A stretch of 7,076 bases of DNA from Magnetococcales bacterium. Its GTDB lineage: Bacteria > Pseudomonadota > Magnetococcia > Magnetococcales > Magnetaquicoccaceae. Numbering within the stretch: the first letter of the stretch is position 1; every line of letters starts with the position of its first letter. The stretch covers positions 3,207 to 10,282 of the forward strand of contig JADGCE010000095.1 in NCBI GenBank assembly GCA_015229095.1. The letters run 5' to 3'. The translations under genes and the position numbers were made by a program. Positions 1 through 6,035 of this stretch are shown piece after piece. The notes below the pieces were generated by a model. That model was not told where the DNA came from and did not search any database. It saw only the letters and a program-made list of their open reading frames with translations.

Positions 1-696
1 AACCACGGGGATGCGGCGATGACCGCTGCGCACAAAGAGATCCAGGGCGAAGAGCAGACTGCGGTCGGGATGGATGGTCACCGGTGGGGCGAAGGGCAAC
101 TGGCCAACCAGGCTCTCTGCATCCCAGGCAGCACTGACTCGGAAGCGCAGCAGATCTCCTTCGGTCAACACCCCCAACAAGCGGTCGGACTCGGCCACCA
201 GGACACAGCCCCGATGCCAGTTCATCATATGCAGGGCCGCCTCCCGCACCGGGAGATGGGGAGCCACCACCGGGGTGTGGGGCGACAGGAGATCGGATAC
301 CCGATAATGGGTCATCAACTCCGAGCGGGGCAGAGAGGCGACAATCTGTTTTTCAGTGATACCCCCGGAGAGCAGCTCCTCCTCATTCAGGACGGGAAAA
401 CGGCGAAAACGGCGGTGGTTGTAGAGGCGCAGCAGCGCCTGGCAGGGGGTGTTTTCCTGCACGGTTTGCGGAACGGAGAGGGATAAATCCCGGATGCGGG
501 TTTGGTGGATATCCTCTCCGGCCACGATCCAACGCAAAAGGTCAAATTCGGTGACCAGTCCGACCAGGGCCATGGTGTCCAATACAACGGCAAACCCGAA
601 GGGTTGCCGTATCACGCGGCGGATGGCTTCCAGGAGTGTGGTGCTGGGGGAAAGCGTGACGACATCGGGAAACATGCAATCACGAACGGTGTTCAT
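1..696 (-). CDS. Multi-CBS-domain protein, N-terminal part (runs off the left edge)
   Basis: An uninterrupted minus-strand frame gives 232 residues starting MNTVRDCMFPDV; the 3' end is outside the window. The protein is a string of CBS modules, which usually bind adenine nucleotides and act as regulatory or sensory units. Module 1 covers about residues 7-58 and ends GLVTEFDLLRW. Module 2 covers about 70-124, with RRFRRFPVLNEEE and GGITEKQIV. Module 3 covers about 135-186 and ends LLGVLTEGDLLRF. Module 4 begins near 202 and reaches GHRRIPVV at the edge. There is no signal peptide or membrane segment in the visible part. The ATG at 696 was chosen because GGGAG lies 5 nt upstream; an in-frame ATG at 708 has no comparable site. 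It is divergent from kdsD, which carries its own CBS pair. The missing C-terminus may hold an output domain (for example GGDEF, kinase or nucleotidyltransferase), so the cellular role cannot be named. Confidence 0.88.
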   Translation of the reverse strand, partial: MNTVRDCMFPDVVTLSPSTTLLEAIRRVIRQPFGFAVVLDTMALVGLVTEFDLLRWIVAGEDIHQTRIRDLSLSVPQTVQENTPCQALLRLYNHRRFRRFPVLNEEELLSGGITEKQIVASLPRSELMTHYRVSDLLSPHTPVVAPHLPVREAALHMMNWHRGCVLVAESDRLLGVLTEGDLLRFRVSAAWDAESLVGQLPFAPPVTIHPDRSLLFALDLFVRSGHRRIPVV

Positions 697-701
697 CGGT
701 T

Positions 702-706
702 CTCCC
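702..706 (-). promoter_or_regulatory. Ribosome binding site of the CBS-domain gene
   Basis: Read on the minus strand this is GGGAG, 5 nt before the ATG at 696. It is the reason for preferring that start over the in-frame ATG four codons upstream. Confidence 0.55.
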
Positions 707-746
707 ATTGTTCTTGAGGATGCTGACCAGGGGTGCGGCTTTCGGA

Positions 747-774
747 AAAAATTTTCTGGCAAAATTTTTCTGGC
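747..774. repeat. Tandem 14-bp A/T-rich repeat between divergent genes
   Basis: Two adjacent 14-base units, AAAAATTTTCTGGC (747-760) and AAAATTTTTCTGGC (761-774), differ at one position. Each pairs a near-palindromic A-run/T-run with CTGGC. The pair sits in the 167-bp region between the CBS-domain gene and kdsD. It could be a curved or AT-rich promoter-upstream element or a pair of operator half-sites; the sequence alone does not say which. The TGGCAG copy resembles a sigma-54 -24 box, but the spacing to the next GGC is one base short of the consensus. Confidence 0.75.
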
Positions 775-802
775 AGACGGTGGCTTCCGACGCAGAATGG
801 AT

Positions 803-808
803 TATTAT
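803..808 (+). promoter_or_regulatory. Possible -10 element upstream of kdsD
   Basis: TATTAT matches the sigma-70 -10 consensus at five of six positions and lies about 55 bp before the chosen kdsD start. No convincing -35 hexamer stands 16-18 bp upstream (the best is TGGCTT) and there is no correctly placed extended -10 TG. This is a weak candidate only. The operon promoter is expected somewhere in 697-863. Confidence 0.2.
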
Positions 809-863
809 GCGGGATCGGTTTGCCGTTTGTCCTGGTTTTTTTGTGAACGCGCCCCACAATTTC

Positions 864-1856
864 ATGAGTGGACCCCATGCCATGTTGGAAAGAGCCAAGC
901 AAACCTTGCTGTTGGAGTCTGCGGCCATTCAAGCCCTGGCCGATCGCCTGGATGATCGTTTTGTGCAGGCCATCCAGTATCTGGAGGAGTGCCAGGGGCG
1001 CGTCGTGGTAACCGGCATGGGCAAGTCCGGGATTATTGGTATGAAAATAGCCGCCACCCTGGCCAGTACGGGGACCCCCTCCTTTTTTCTGCACCCTGCG
1101 GAAGGGAGTCATGGAGATATCGGCATGGTCACCCGCCGGGATGTGCTGCTGGTTCTTTCCAACAGCGGGGAGACCGCTGAACTGCTCGCCTTGTTGCCCA
1201 CCCTGAAATATTTTGGGGTGCCGATCATCAGCCTGGTGGGGCGCATGAACTCCACCCTGGCCCGCATCAGCACCGTCGCCCTGGATGTGGCGGTGGAACG
1301 GGAGGCCTGTCCCTTGGGGCTCGCTCCCACCTGTTCTACGACGGCCGCCCTGGCCATGGGGGATGCCTTGGCGGTGGCTTTGCTGGAAAAACGCCAGCTC
1401 AGCCCGGAACAGTTCGCCCTGTTTCATCCGGGTGGGGTGTTGGGGAAAAAGTTGCTGCTGCGGGTCTCCGACCTGATGCACACCGGCTCTGACATGCCTC
1501 TGGTTCCCGCAGGTGCCACTCTGCAGAGCACAATCCTGGAAATGACGGCCAAGCGACTGGGCATGACGGGGGTCGTCGATGACCGTGGGTGCCTGGTGGG
1601 GATCGTCACCGACGGGGATCTGCGGCGTTGGTTGGAGCGGGAGGCGTTGACGACCGGGTATGGCGGGTTGCCCGCCCGGACCGCCGAGGGGGTGATGACC
1701 CGCCAACCGAAGGGCATTGCGGCCCAGGCCCTGGCCGTCGAGGCCCTGCGCGTGATGGAGGAGAAAAAAATTACCAGCCTGTTTGTCGGCGACAGCGGTA
1801 TGCCACCTGTGGGGGTGCTGCATCTGCACGATCTGCTGGGCGCCGGCCTGCTATGA
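864..1856 (+). CDS. kdsD: Arabinose-5-phosphate isomerase KdsD
   Basis: This cytoplasmic enzyme interconverts ribulose 5-phosphate and arabinose 5-phosphate, the first committed step toward the LPS core sugar Kdo. The 330-residue protein has an N-terminal SIS sugar-phosphate domain (about 41-185) and a C-terminal CBS pair (about 203-330). Visible motifs are GMGKSG (51-56), SNSGET (99-104), EACPLGLAP (147-155) and FHPGG (187-191). Residues corresponding to E. coli catalytic K59, E111, E152 and H193 are K54, E106, E147 and H188, all conserved at a constant offset of five; the metal-site histidine is also present in GSHGD. Length fits the E. coli enzyme (328). The frame is open back to an ATG at 708, but that extension does not look like protein and covers the promoter region. 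The ATG at 864 gives the family length but lacks a clear ribosome site; the ATG at 882 (after GAGTGGA) would give 324 residues. First gene of the operon. Confidence 0.96.
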   Translation: MSGPHAMLERAKQTLLLESAAIQALADRLDDRFVQAIQYLEECQGRVVVTGMGKSGIIGMKIAATLASTGTPSFFLHPAEGSHGDIGMVTRRDVLLVLSNSGETAELLALLPTLKYFGVPIISLVGRMNSTLARISTVALDVAVEREACPLGLAPTCSTTAALAMGDALAVALLEKRQLSPEQFALFHPGGVLGKKLLLRVSDLMHTGSDMPLVPAGATLQSTILEMTAKRLGMTGVVDDRGCLVGIVTDGDLRRWLEREALTTGYGGLPARTAEGVMTRQPKGIAAQALAVEALRVMEEKKITSLFVGDSGMPPVGVLHLHDLLGAGLL

Positions 1857-2431
1857 ACAGCCCCTCCTCCACCCCATGGCCTGCGGAGCGGGCCGCCCGG
1901 ATTCGCATGGTGGCCCTGGATGTGGATGGTGTATTGACCGACGGTGGCATCTACCTGGATGATCAAGGGGTGGAGAGCAAGCGGTTTTATGTGCGCGATG
2001 GTTTGGGTATTCGGTTGCTGTTGCAGGCGGGTCTGCGGGTTGGCCTGCTGACGGCCCGCCAATCCCCGGCGGTGACGCGGCGGGCCCAGGAGCTTTCCCT
2101 CTCCTTCGTCCATCAGGGGCTCAAAGATAAATGGGGCTGCCTGCAGGACGAACTGGCCAAAGCCCAGTGGGATCCCGTACACTGTCTCTATATGGGGGAT
2201 GATTGGGTGGACCTCCCGGTTTTGCAACGGGTGGGATTGGCCGCTGCTCCGGGGGATGCCGATCCGGAGGTGCGCCGGCAGGTCCATTGGGTGGCCCGTG
2301 CAGGGGGTGGCCAGGGGGCAGTGCGGGAGTTGGCCGAGGAGCTCTTGCGCAGCCAGAACAGATGGGGCACCCTGCTGGAGACCTTCCAGGGCGGGCGGGC
2401 GATTCCCCAGGAAGAGCAGGAAAAGAGATGA
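1853..2431 (+). CDS. kdsC: 3-deoxy-D-manno-octulosonate 8-phosphate phosphatase KdsC
   Basis: KdsC is a cytoplasmic HAD-superfamily phosphatase that removes phosphate from Kdo 8-phosphate to give free Kdo for activation by KdsB. The 192-residue protein is close to the E. coli length (188). HAD motif I is ALDVDGVLTDGG, with nucleophile D23 and acid/base D25. Motif II is LLTAR (T67), the motif III lysine is K93 in QGLKDK, and motif IV is YMGDDWVD (D116, D117). GGGQGAVREL near residues 151-160 matches the tail motif of KdsC, and the C-terminus runs about 20 residues past it. It is a C0-type (capless) HAD enzyme, which acts as a tetramer in known members. The start codon overlaps the kdsD stop as ATGA and has no strong ribosome site, so translation is probably coupled to kdsD. 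Because kdsD and kdsC are adjacent, two non-consecutive steps of one pathway are co-expressed. Confidence 0.96.
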   Translation: MNSPSSTPWPAERAARIRMVALDVDGVLTDGGIYLDDQGVESKRFYVRDGLGIRLLLQAGLRVGLLTARQSPAVTRRAQELSLSFVHQGLKDKWGCLQDELAKAQWDPVHCLYMGDDWVDLPVLQRVGLAAAPGDADPEVRRQVHWVARAGGGQGAVRELAEELLRSQNRWGTLLETFQGGRAIPQEEQEKR

Positions 2432-3084
2432 GAACGCCCCTCAAATGGCTATTCAGCACGGTGCCTGTGCTGGTGGTAGGTGCCGTCGCTTGGCATCTGC
2501 AGCATCCTGCTCCGGTGCTCTCTGGCGCAGCCGGTTGTGCCGCTGCGGGGGTGCCGGCAGAGCGTGCCGTCGGGTCCGGCTGTGAGCCGCTGGCCCCTCC
2601 AGGGGAAGATTCCCAGCCTGGCACCCGCGTGACAGGCATTCAGTTGGTCCAGTTTGAGGGGGAGCAGATCCAGTGGTATCTGCGGGCGCCCAGCGCGTAC
2701 AGTGAGGGTGAGGAGCGGGTCCACGTCCGCGAGCCGGACTTGACCCTGTATGGGAACGATGGTCAAATCTCCACGGTCACCTCTGCGGAGGGTGTCGTGG
2801 ATAGCCATGCCCAATCTTTGCTGTTCACGGGTCATGTGGTTGCCAAGAGTGCGACCGAACGGTTGTCCACCGAGAGCCTGCGCTTTGATCCTGGGCCGCA
2901 AACCCTCTCCACGGATCAAAAATTTTTGCTGGTCAGCCAGGATATGCAGTTGGAGGGGGTTGGTTTGATTTTGCACCAGAAGAGCCAGAGGATGGTGGTC
3001 GATGCCCAGGTTCAATTTTATTATCTCCCGGTTCAGGAAGAGGGTTATCGTGAAGAGACTGTTATGCAATCCAAACCTTCCTAG
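2428..3084 (+). CDS. lptC: LPS export protein LptC (inner-membrane anchored)
   Basis: LptC receives LPS from the LptB2FG transporter in the inner membrane and passes it to LptA in the periplasm. The 218-residue protein has a single N-terminal membrane anchor (about 7-24, WLFSTVPVLVVGAVAW), then an Ala/Gly/Pro-rich linker with two cysteines (C37, C52), then a beta-jellyroll LptC domain (about 68-200). The domain shows the family pattern VTGIQLVQFEGEQ, LTLYGNDGQ and LLFTGHVVAK, plus alternating beta strands. E. coli LptC has 191 residues; most of the excess is the linker at 25-66. The ATG overlaps the kdsC stop (ATGA) and is preceded by AGGA at a 6-nt spacing. The family is poorly conserved in sequence, so the name rests on the fold pattern, the anchor and the position between kdsC and lptA. 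Confidence 0.9.
   Translation: MRTPLKWLFSTVPVLVVGAVAWHLQHPAPVLSGAAGCAAAGVPAERAVGSGCEPLAPPGEDSQPGTRVTGIQLVQFEGEQIQWYLRAPSAYSEGEERVHVREPDLTLYGNDGQISTVTSAEGVVDSHAQSLLFTGHVVAKSATERLSTESLRFDPGPQTLSTDQKFLLVSQDMQLEGVGLILHQKSQRMVVDAQVQFYYLPVQEEGYREETVMQSKPS
3035..3044 (+). promoter_or_regulatory. Ribosome binding site that sets the lptA start
   Basis: AGGAAGAGGG lies inside the 3' end of lptC, 5 nt before the GTG at 3050. It is the strongest Shine-Dalgarno-like sequence in the operon. It favours this GTG over the in-frame ATG at 3002, whose upstream sequence is poorer and which would add 16 residues ahead of the signal peptide. Confidence 0.65.
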
Positions 3085-3733
3085 GCCGATCAACCGGTGG
3101 CGTGCGGTTCTGGGGGTTGTCTGGGGATTGGCCATGCTTTTGGCCGGGCCGGGTCTCTCTGTTGCCTGGGCTGCCATGGTCTCCCAGTCCGGCGGCCTGA
3201 CCATCACGGCAGAGCGCATGGAGCTGGATGACGCAAGACAGATGGCCATTTTTTCCGGGAATGTCCGTGCCGACGAAAAGCGGATACACTTGACGGCTGA
3301 CAAGATGACGGTTCACTATCGCAAGCGTGATCGCCGCCGCCCGGCGCAAAGCCCGGCGCAAAAATCTGCCACGCCGGAGCGGACGGAACAGTTGATCGCC
3401 AAAATTCGGGCAGAGGGACATGTGGTGCTGGTGCAAGGTGACAATCGCGGCCTCGCCGAAGAGATGATCTACATGGTGGACCAAAAGACGCTGGATATGC
3501 TGGGGCAGAAAGAGAATGCTGCCATTCACTATGGTCAGGATCGCCTGGAGGGAAAACGGATTCTCCTGACCATTGCCGATGATCACACGATCTCAAAAAT
3601 TTCCGTGCAGGGAGGCGAAGATCGGCGGCGGGTCTCCGCCCGCATCACACCCCCGGAAGAGCGGGACAGTGCCCCCTCCCCTCCGGCAGGGCAAAAGGCA
3701 AAATCCGCTTCCCAGCCTGTGAATCGGCCGTGA
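3050..3733 (+). CDS. lptA: Periplasmic LPS transport protein LptA
   Basis: LptA oligomerises head to tail to bridge LptC and LptD across the periplasm and shields the lipid part of LPS. From the GTG at 3050 the protein has 227 residues. It carries a signal peptide with a basic start (VKRLLCNPN), a hydrophobic core at about 19-38 and a likely AWA cleavage site near residue 41. The OstA/LptA domain (about 48-188) shows LTITAERMELDDARQMAIFSGNV and AEGHVVLVQGDNRGLAEEM, both typical of the family. It ends in a Pro/Ser/Lys-rich tail (about 200-227). Between two strands there is a charged insertion (about 91-112, RKRDRRRPAQSPAQKS). The gene begins 35 bp inside lptC. An ATG start at 3002 is possible but would place 16 extra basic residues before the signal peptide. 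Confidence 0.92.
   Translation: MKRLLCNPNLPRPINRWRAVLGVVWGLAMLLAGPGLSVAWAAMVSQSGGLTITAERMELDDARQMAIFSGNVRADEKRIHLTADKMTVHYRKRDRRRPAQSPAQKSATPERTEQLIAKIRAEGHVVLVQGDNRGLAEEMIYMVDQKTLDMLGQKENAAIHYGQDRLEGKRILLTIADDHTISKISVQGGEDRRRVSARITPPEERDSAPSPPAGQKAKSASQPVNRP
3339..3362 (+). repeat. Perfect 12-bp tandem duplication inside lptA
   Basis: GCCCGGCGCAAA occurs twice back to back (3339-3350 and 3351-3362). It is in frame and encodes PAQ-S-PAQ within the charged insertion of LptA. The perfect identity suggests a recent slippage event tolerated in a surface loop. Confidence 0.9.
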
Positions 3734-4521
3734 GCGAGCGGGTTTTGCCGGGGGATGCCCCCCCTGCCGGGGCGGTACACGGGGATCGGCTGGGCGCGGA
3801 TCGCATGCTCCAGGGGGTGCGGTTGGGGAAAACCTTCCGGGGCAGAAAGGTGGTCTCGCAGGTGGACCTTTTTCTCTCGCCCGGAGAGGTGGTGGGGCTG
3901 CTGGGCCCCAACGGGGCGGGCAAGACCACCACCTTCTACATGCTGGTGGGTTTGGTCGCCCCGGATGAGGGCTCCATCCGCCTGGATGGTCGGGAGATCA
4001 CCCGGGCCCCGATGTATGTGCGTGCCCGGTCAGGCATCTCTTACCTGCCGCAGGAGCCGTCCATTTTCAGGAAAATGACGGTGCGGGATAATGTTTTGGC
4101 CGTGCTGGAGACCCTCTCCCTGACCCGGGAGCAGCGTCTGGAACGGCTGGAGGTGTTGCTGAGTGAGCTGGGCGTTCTGGCGTTGGCCAAAACCCCTGGC
4201 TATGCCCTCTCCGGTGGCGAGCGACGTCGGGTTGAGGTGGCCCGTGCGTTGGCCATCGAACCGCGCTATATTCTGCTGGATGAGCCGTTTGCGGGTGTCG
4301 ATCCCCTAGCGGTGGCCGATATTCAATCCATTATCCGCCATCTGCAAAAGCGAGGCATCGGCGTTTTGATTACGGACCATAATGTGCGGGAGACCCTGGG
4401 CATCTGTCATCGAGCCTACATTCTTTCCGAAGGCAGGGTTCTCGCCCAGGGTGTTCCGGCTGAGGTGGTGCAGGATCCGTTGGTGCGTACCCTGTACCTG
4501 GGGCAGGATTTTCAACTGTAG
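3730..4521 (+). CDS. lptB: LPS export ABC transporter ATPase LptB
   Basis: LptB is the cytoplasmic ATPase that, as a dimer with LptF and LptG, powers extraction of LPS from the inner membrane. With a GTG start the protein has 263 residues. All ABC elements are intact: Walker A GPNGAGKT (59-66), Q-loop in YLPQEPSIFRK (Q108), signature LSGGERRRVE (160-169), Walker B ILLDEPFAGVDP (181-192, with catalytic E185), and the H-loop in LITDHNVRETL (H217). The ending TLYLGQDFQL closely matches the conserved LptB tail. The GTG overlaps the lptA stop as GTGA but lacks a ribosome site. An ATG at 3805 would give 238 residues, close to E. coli LptB (241), and would remove a Pro/Gly-rich N-terminal stretch with no family match, so that start is a real alternative. 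The inner-membrane partners LptF and LptG are not in the window. Confidence 0.97.
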   Translation: MSERVLPGDAPPAGAVHGDRLGADRMLQGVRLGKTFRGRKVVSQVDLFLSPGEVVGLLGPNGAGKTTTFYMLVGLVAPDEGSIRLDGREITRAPMYVRARSGISYLPQEPSIFRKMTVRDNVLAVLETLSLTREQRLERLEVLLSELGVLALAKTPGYALSGGERRRVEVARALAIEPRYILLDEPFAGVDPLAVADIQSIIRHLQKRGIGVLITDHNVRETLGICHRAYILSEGRVLAQGVPAEVVQDPLVRTLYLGQDFQL

Positions 4522-4547
4522 CCTAATCACGAACAGAGGATCTTTTA

Positions 4548-6035
4548 ATGGCGTTAGGTTTGGAACTGAAACTGCGGATGGGCCAGCAACTGGTGATGAC
4601 TCCCCAGTTGCAGATGGCCATCAAGCTGTTGCAGATGTCCAGTTTGGAACTGGCGGACTATCTCCAGGAAGAGCTGGATAAAAACCCCTTGCTGGAACGG
4701 GAGGAGGAAAAAGCCGACGAGGATGTCGGCGGTCTCGAGGGGCCTGTGTCCAGCCCACGGGAGATGGATGGGGGGGCTGGGGATGATGGTGCGGAGATGG
4801 AGCCGATGGAGAGCAATCTCTCCCAGGAGTTGCCGGTGGACGCCTCCTGGTCTGACATCTATGGAGACACACCCGGCTCATACAGCAACACCTCCCAGTC
4901 GTTTGATGGGGCTTCCGGGTCGGAACCGCCGCCACTGGAGAATACCCTGGTGCGCAGCGAAACGTTGTCGGATTATCTGTTATGGCAGCTGGGTGTCTCC
5001 GCCCTCAATGAACGGGAGCGGATGATTGGAACGGCCATCATTGACGCCATCGATGACAATGGCTATCTGACAACGGATCTACAGTCCATTGCGAACATCA
5101 CCCGGAGTACGCTGGAGGATGTGGAGGATGCCCTGCTCCTGATACACTCTTTCGAGCCCGCAGGCGTGGGGGCGCGCAATCTGGCCGAATGTCTGTTGTT
5201 GCAACTGAAAAACCGCAAGCAGGCCTGCCATCCCTACACCACCTTGCTGGAGCATTTGGAGGATCTGGCGCGCCGTGATTTTCGCAAGCTCAAGCGTCTG
5301 CTCAGGGCGACGGACGAGGAGCTGCTGGATGCGGTGGAGCTGATCCAATCCCTGAATCCCAAGCCGGGCCTGGCGTTTGGCAGTGATCAGGCCAATTATA
5401 TCTCGCCCGATGTCTATGTGCGCAAACTGGATGGGCAGTGGGTTGTGGAGGTCAACACGGAGGCCATGCCCAAGTTGCGGGTCAATCGGGAGTATGACCA
5501 GGCACTGAATGGGCGGCTCTCGCCCCAGGACAGGCGGTTTTTGGTGGAAAATGCCCGTTCTGCGCAGTGGTTGATCAAAAGTCTGGAGCAGCGTTCCAGT
5601 ACCATTTACCGGGTGGCCGAGAGCATTGTGCGCTTTCAGACCAATTTTTTGGAATATGGGCGGGAGCATCTCAAACCGTTGATCCTGAAGGATGTAGCCG
5701 ATGATATCGGCGTCCATGAGTCCACCGCCTCCCGGGTGACCAGCAATAAATATATTCATACGCCGCGCGGCATTTTTGAGTTGAAATTTTTCTTTTCTTC
5801 CTCTCTGGTCTCTCAATCCGGCGAAAACCACTCCTCGGAAGCGGTCAAGTTCAAGATACAAAAACTGGTGGAGAGTGAATCCGCGCATCGTCCCTATTCG
5901 GATGAAAAGATAGCGAAGCTGTTAAAAGATCAGGGAATTATCGTGGCTCGGCGCACGGTTGCCAAATATCGGGATATTCTGAGCATTCCCTCCTCTTCCC
6001 GGCGCAAACAACTGGGGACGGCCGGGGATGGTTAG
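4548..6035 (+). CDS. rpoN: RNA polymerase sigma-54 factor RpoN
   Basis: Sigma-54 directs RNA polymerase to -24/-12 promoters and needs an AAA+ activator to open DNA. The 495-residue protein shows the full domain order. Region I is at about 1-50, Gln/Leu-rich (LELKLRMGQQLVMTPQLQMA), and contacts the activator. An acidic region II follows (about 51-128). The core-binding domain spans about 135-310 and includes the DDNGYLT and PAGVGARNL motifs. The DNA-binding part includes the HTH around LKDVADDIGVHESTASRVT (380-398), and the RpoN box ARRTVAKYRD lies at 467-476. Length is typical (E. coli 477). The gene starts 26 nt after lptB, the only gap in the operon, with AGAGGA (4535-4540) 7 nt before the ATG, so it can be translated independently. 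Linkage of rpoN to lptB is common in Proteobacteria. Confidence 0.98.
   Translation: MALGLELKLRMGQQLVMTPQLQMAIKLLQMSSLELADYLQEELDKNPLLEREEEKADEDVGGLEGPVSSPREMDGGAGDDGAEMEPMESNLSQELPVDASWSDIYGDTPGSYSNTSQSFDGASGSEPPPLENTLVRSETLSDYLLWQLGVSALNERERMIGTAIIDAIDDNGYLTTDLQSIANITRSTLEDVEDALLLIHSFEPAGVGARNLAECLLLQLKNRKQACHPYTTLLEHLEDLARRDFRKLKRLLRATDEELLDAVELIQSLNPKPGLAFGSDQANYISPDVYVRKLDGQWVVEVNTEAMPKLRVNREYDQALNGRLSPQDRRFLVENARSAQWLIKSLEQRSSTIYRVAESIVRFQTNFLEYGREHLKPLILKDVADDIGVHESTASRVTSNKYIHTPRGIFELKFFFSSSLVSQSGENHSSEAVKFKIQKLVESESAHRPYSDEKIAKLLKDQGIIVARRTVAKYRDILSIPSSSRRKQLGTAGDG

Noticed and set aside
19..486. A 155-codon plus-strand open frame at the left end
   Set aside because: It is the complement of the CBS-domain gene, whose minus-strand translation shows repeated family motifs; the plus frame has none.
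770..786. Sigma-54-like promoter (CTGGCAG then TGGCTT) upstream of kdsD
   Set aside because: The distance between the GG and GC pairs is 11 instead of 12 bases, which sigma-54 promoters do not tolerate well, and the -12 box is poor.
708..863. N-terminal extension of KdsD to the ATG at 708
   Set aside because: The added 52 residues have no family counterpart and cover the divergent promoter region and the tandem repeat; the start at 864 gives the usual length.
693..1829. A 378-codon open frame on the minus strand opposite kdsD
   Set aside because: It mirrors the codon pattern of kdsD, has a low-complexity Gln/Gly/His-rich translation, and overlaps a gene whose catalytic residues are all identifiable. 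It is a GC-rich shadow.
5079..5888. A 269-codon minus-strand open frame opposite rpoN
   Set aside because: Gln/Leu/Gly-rich translation with no recognisable domain, lying entirely inside the well-supported rpoN gene.
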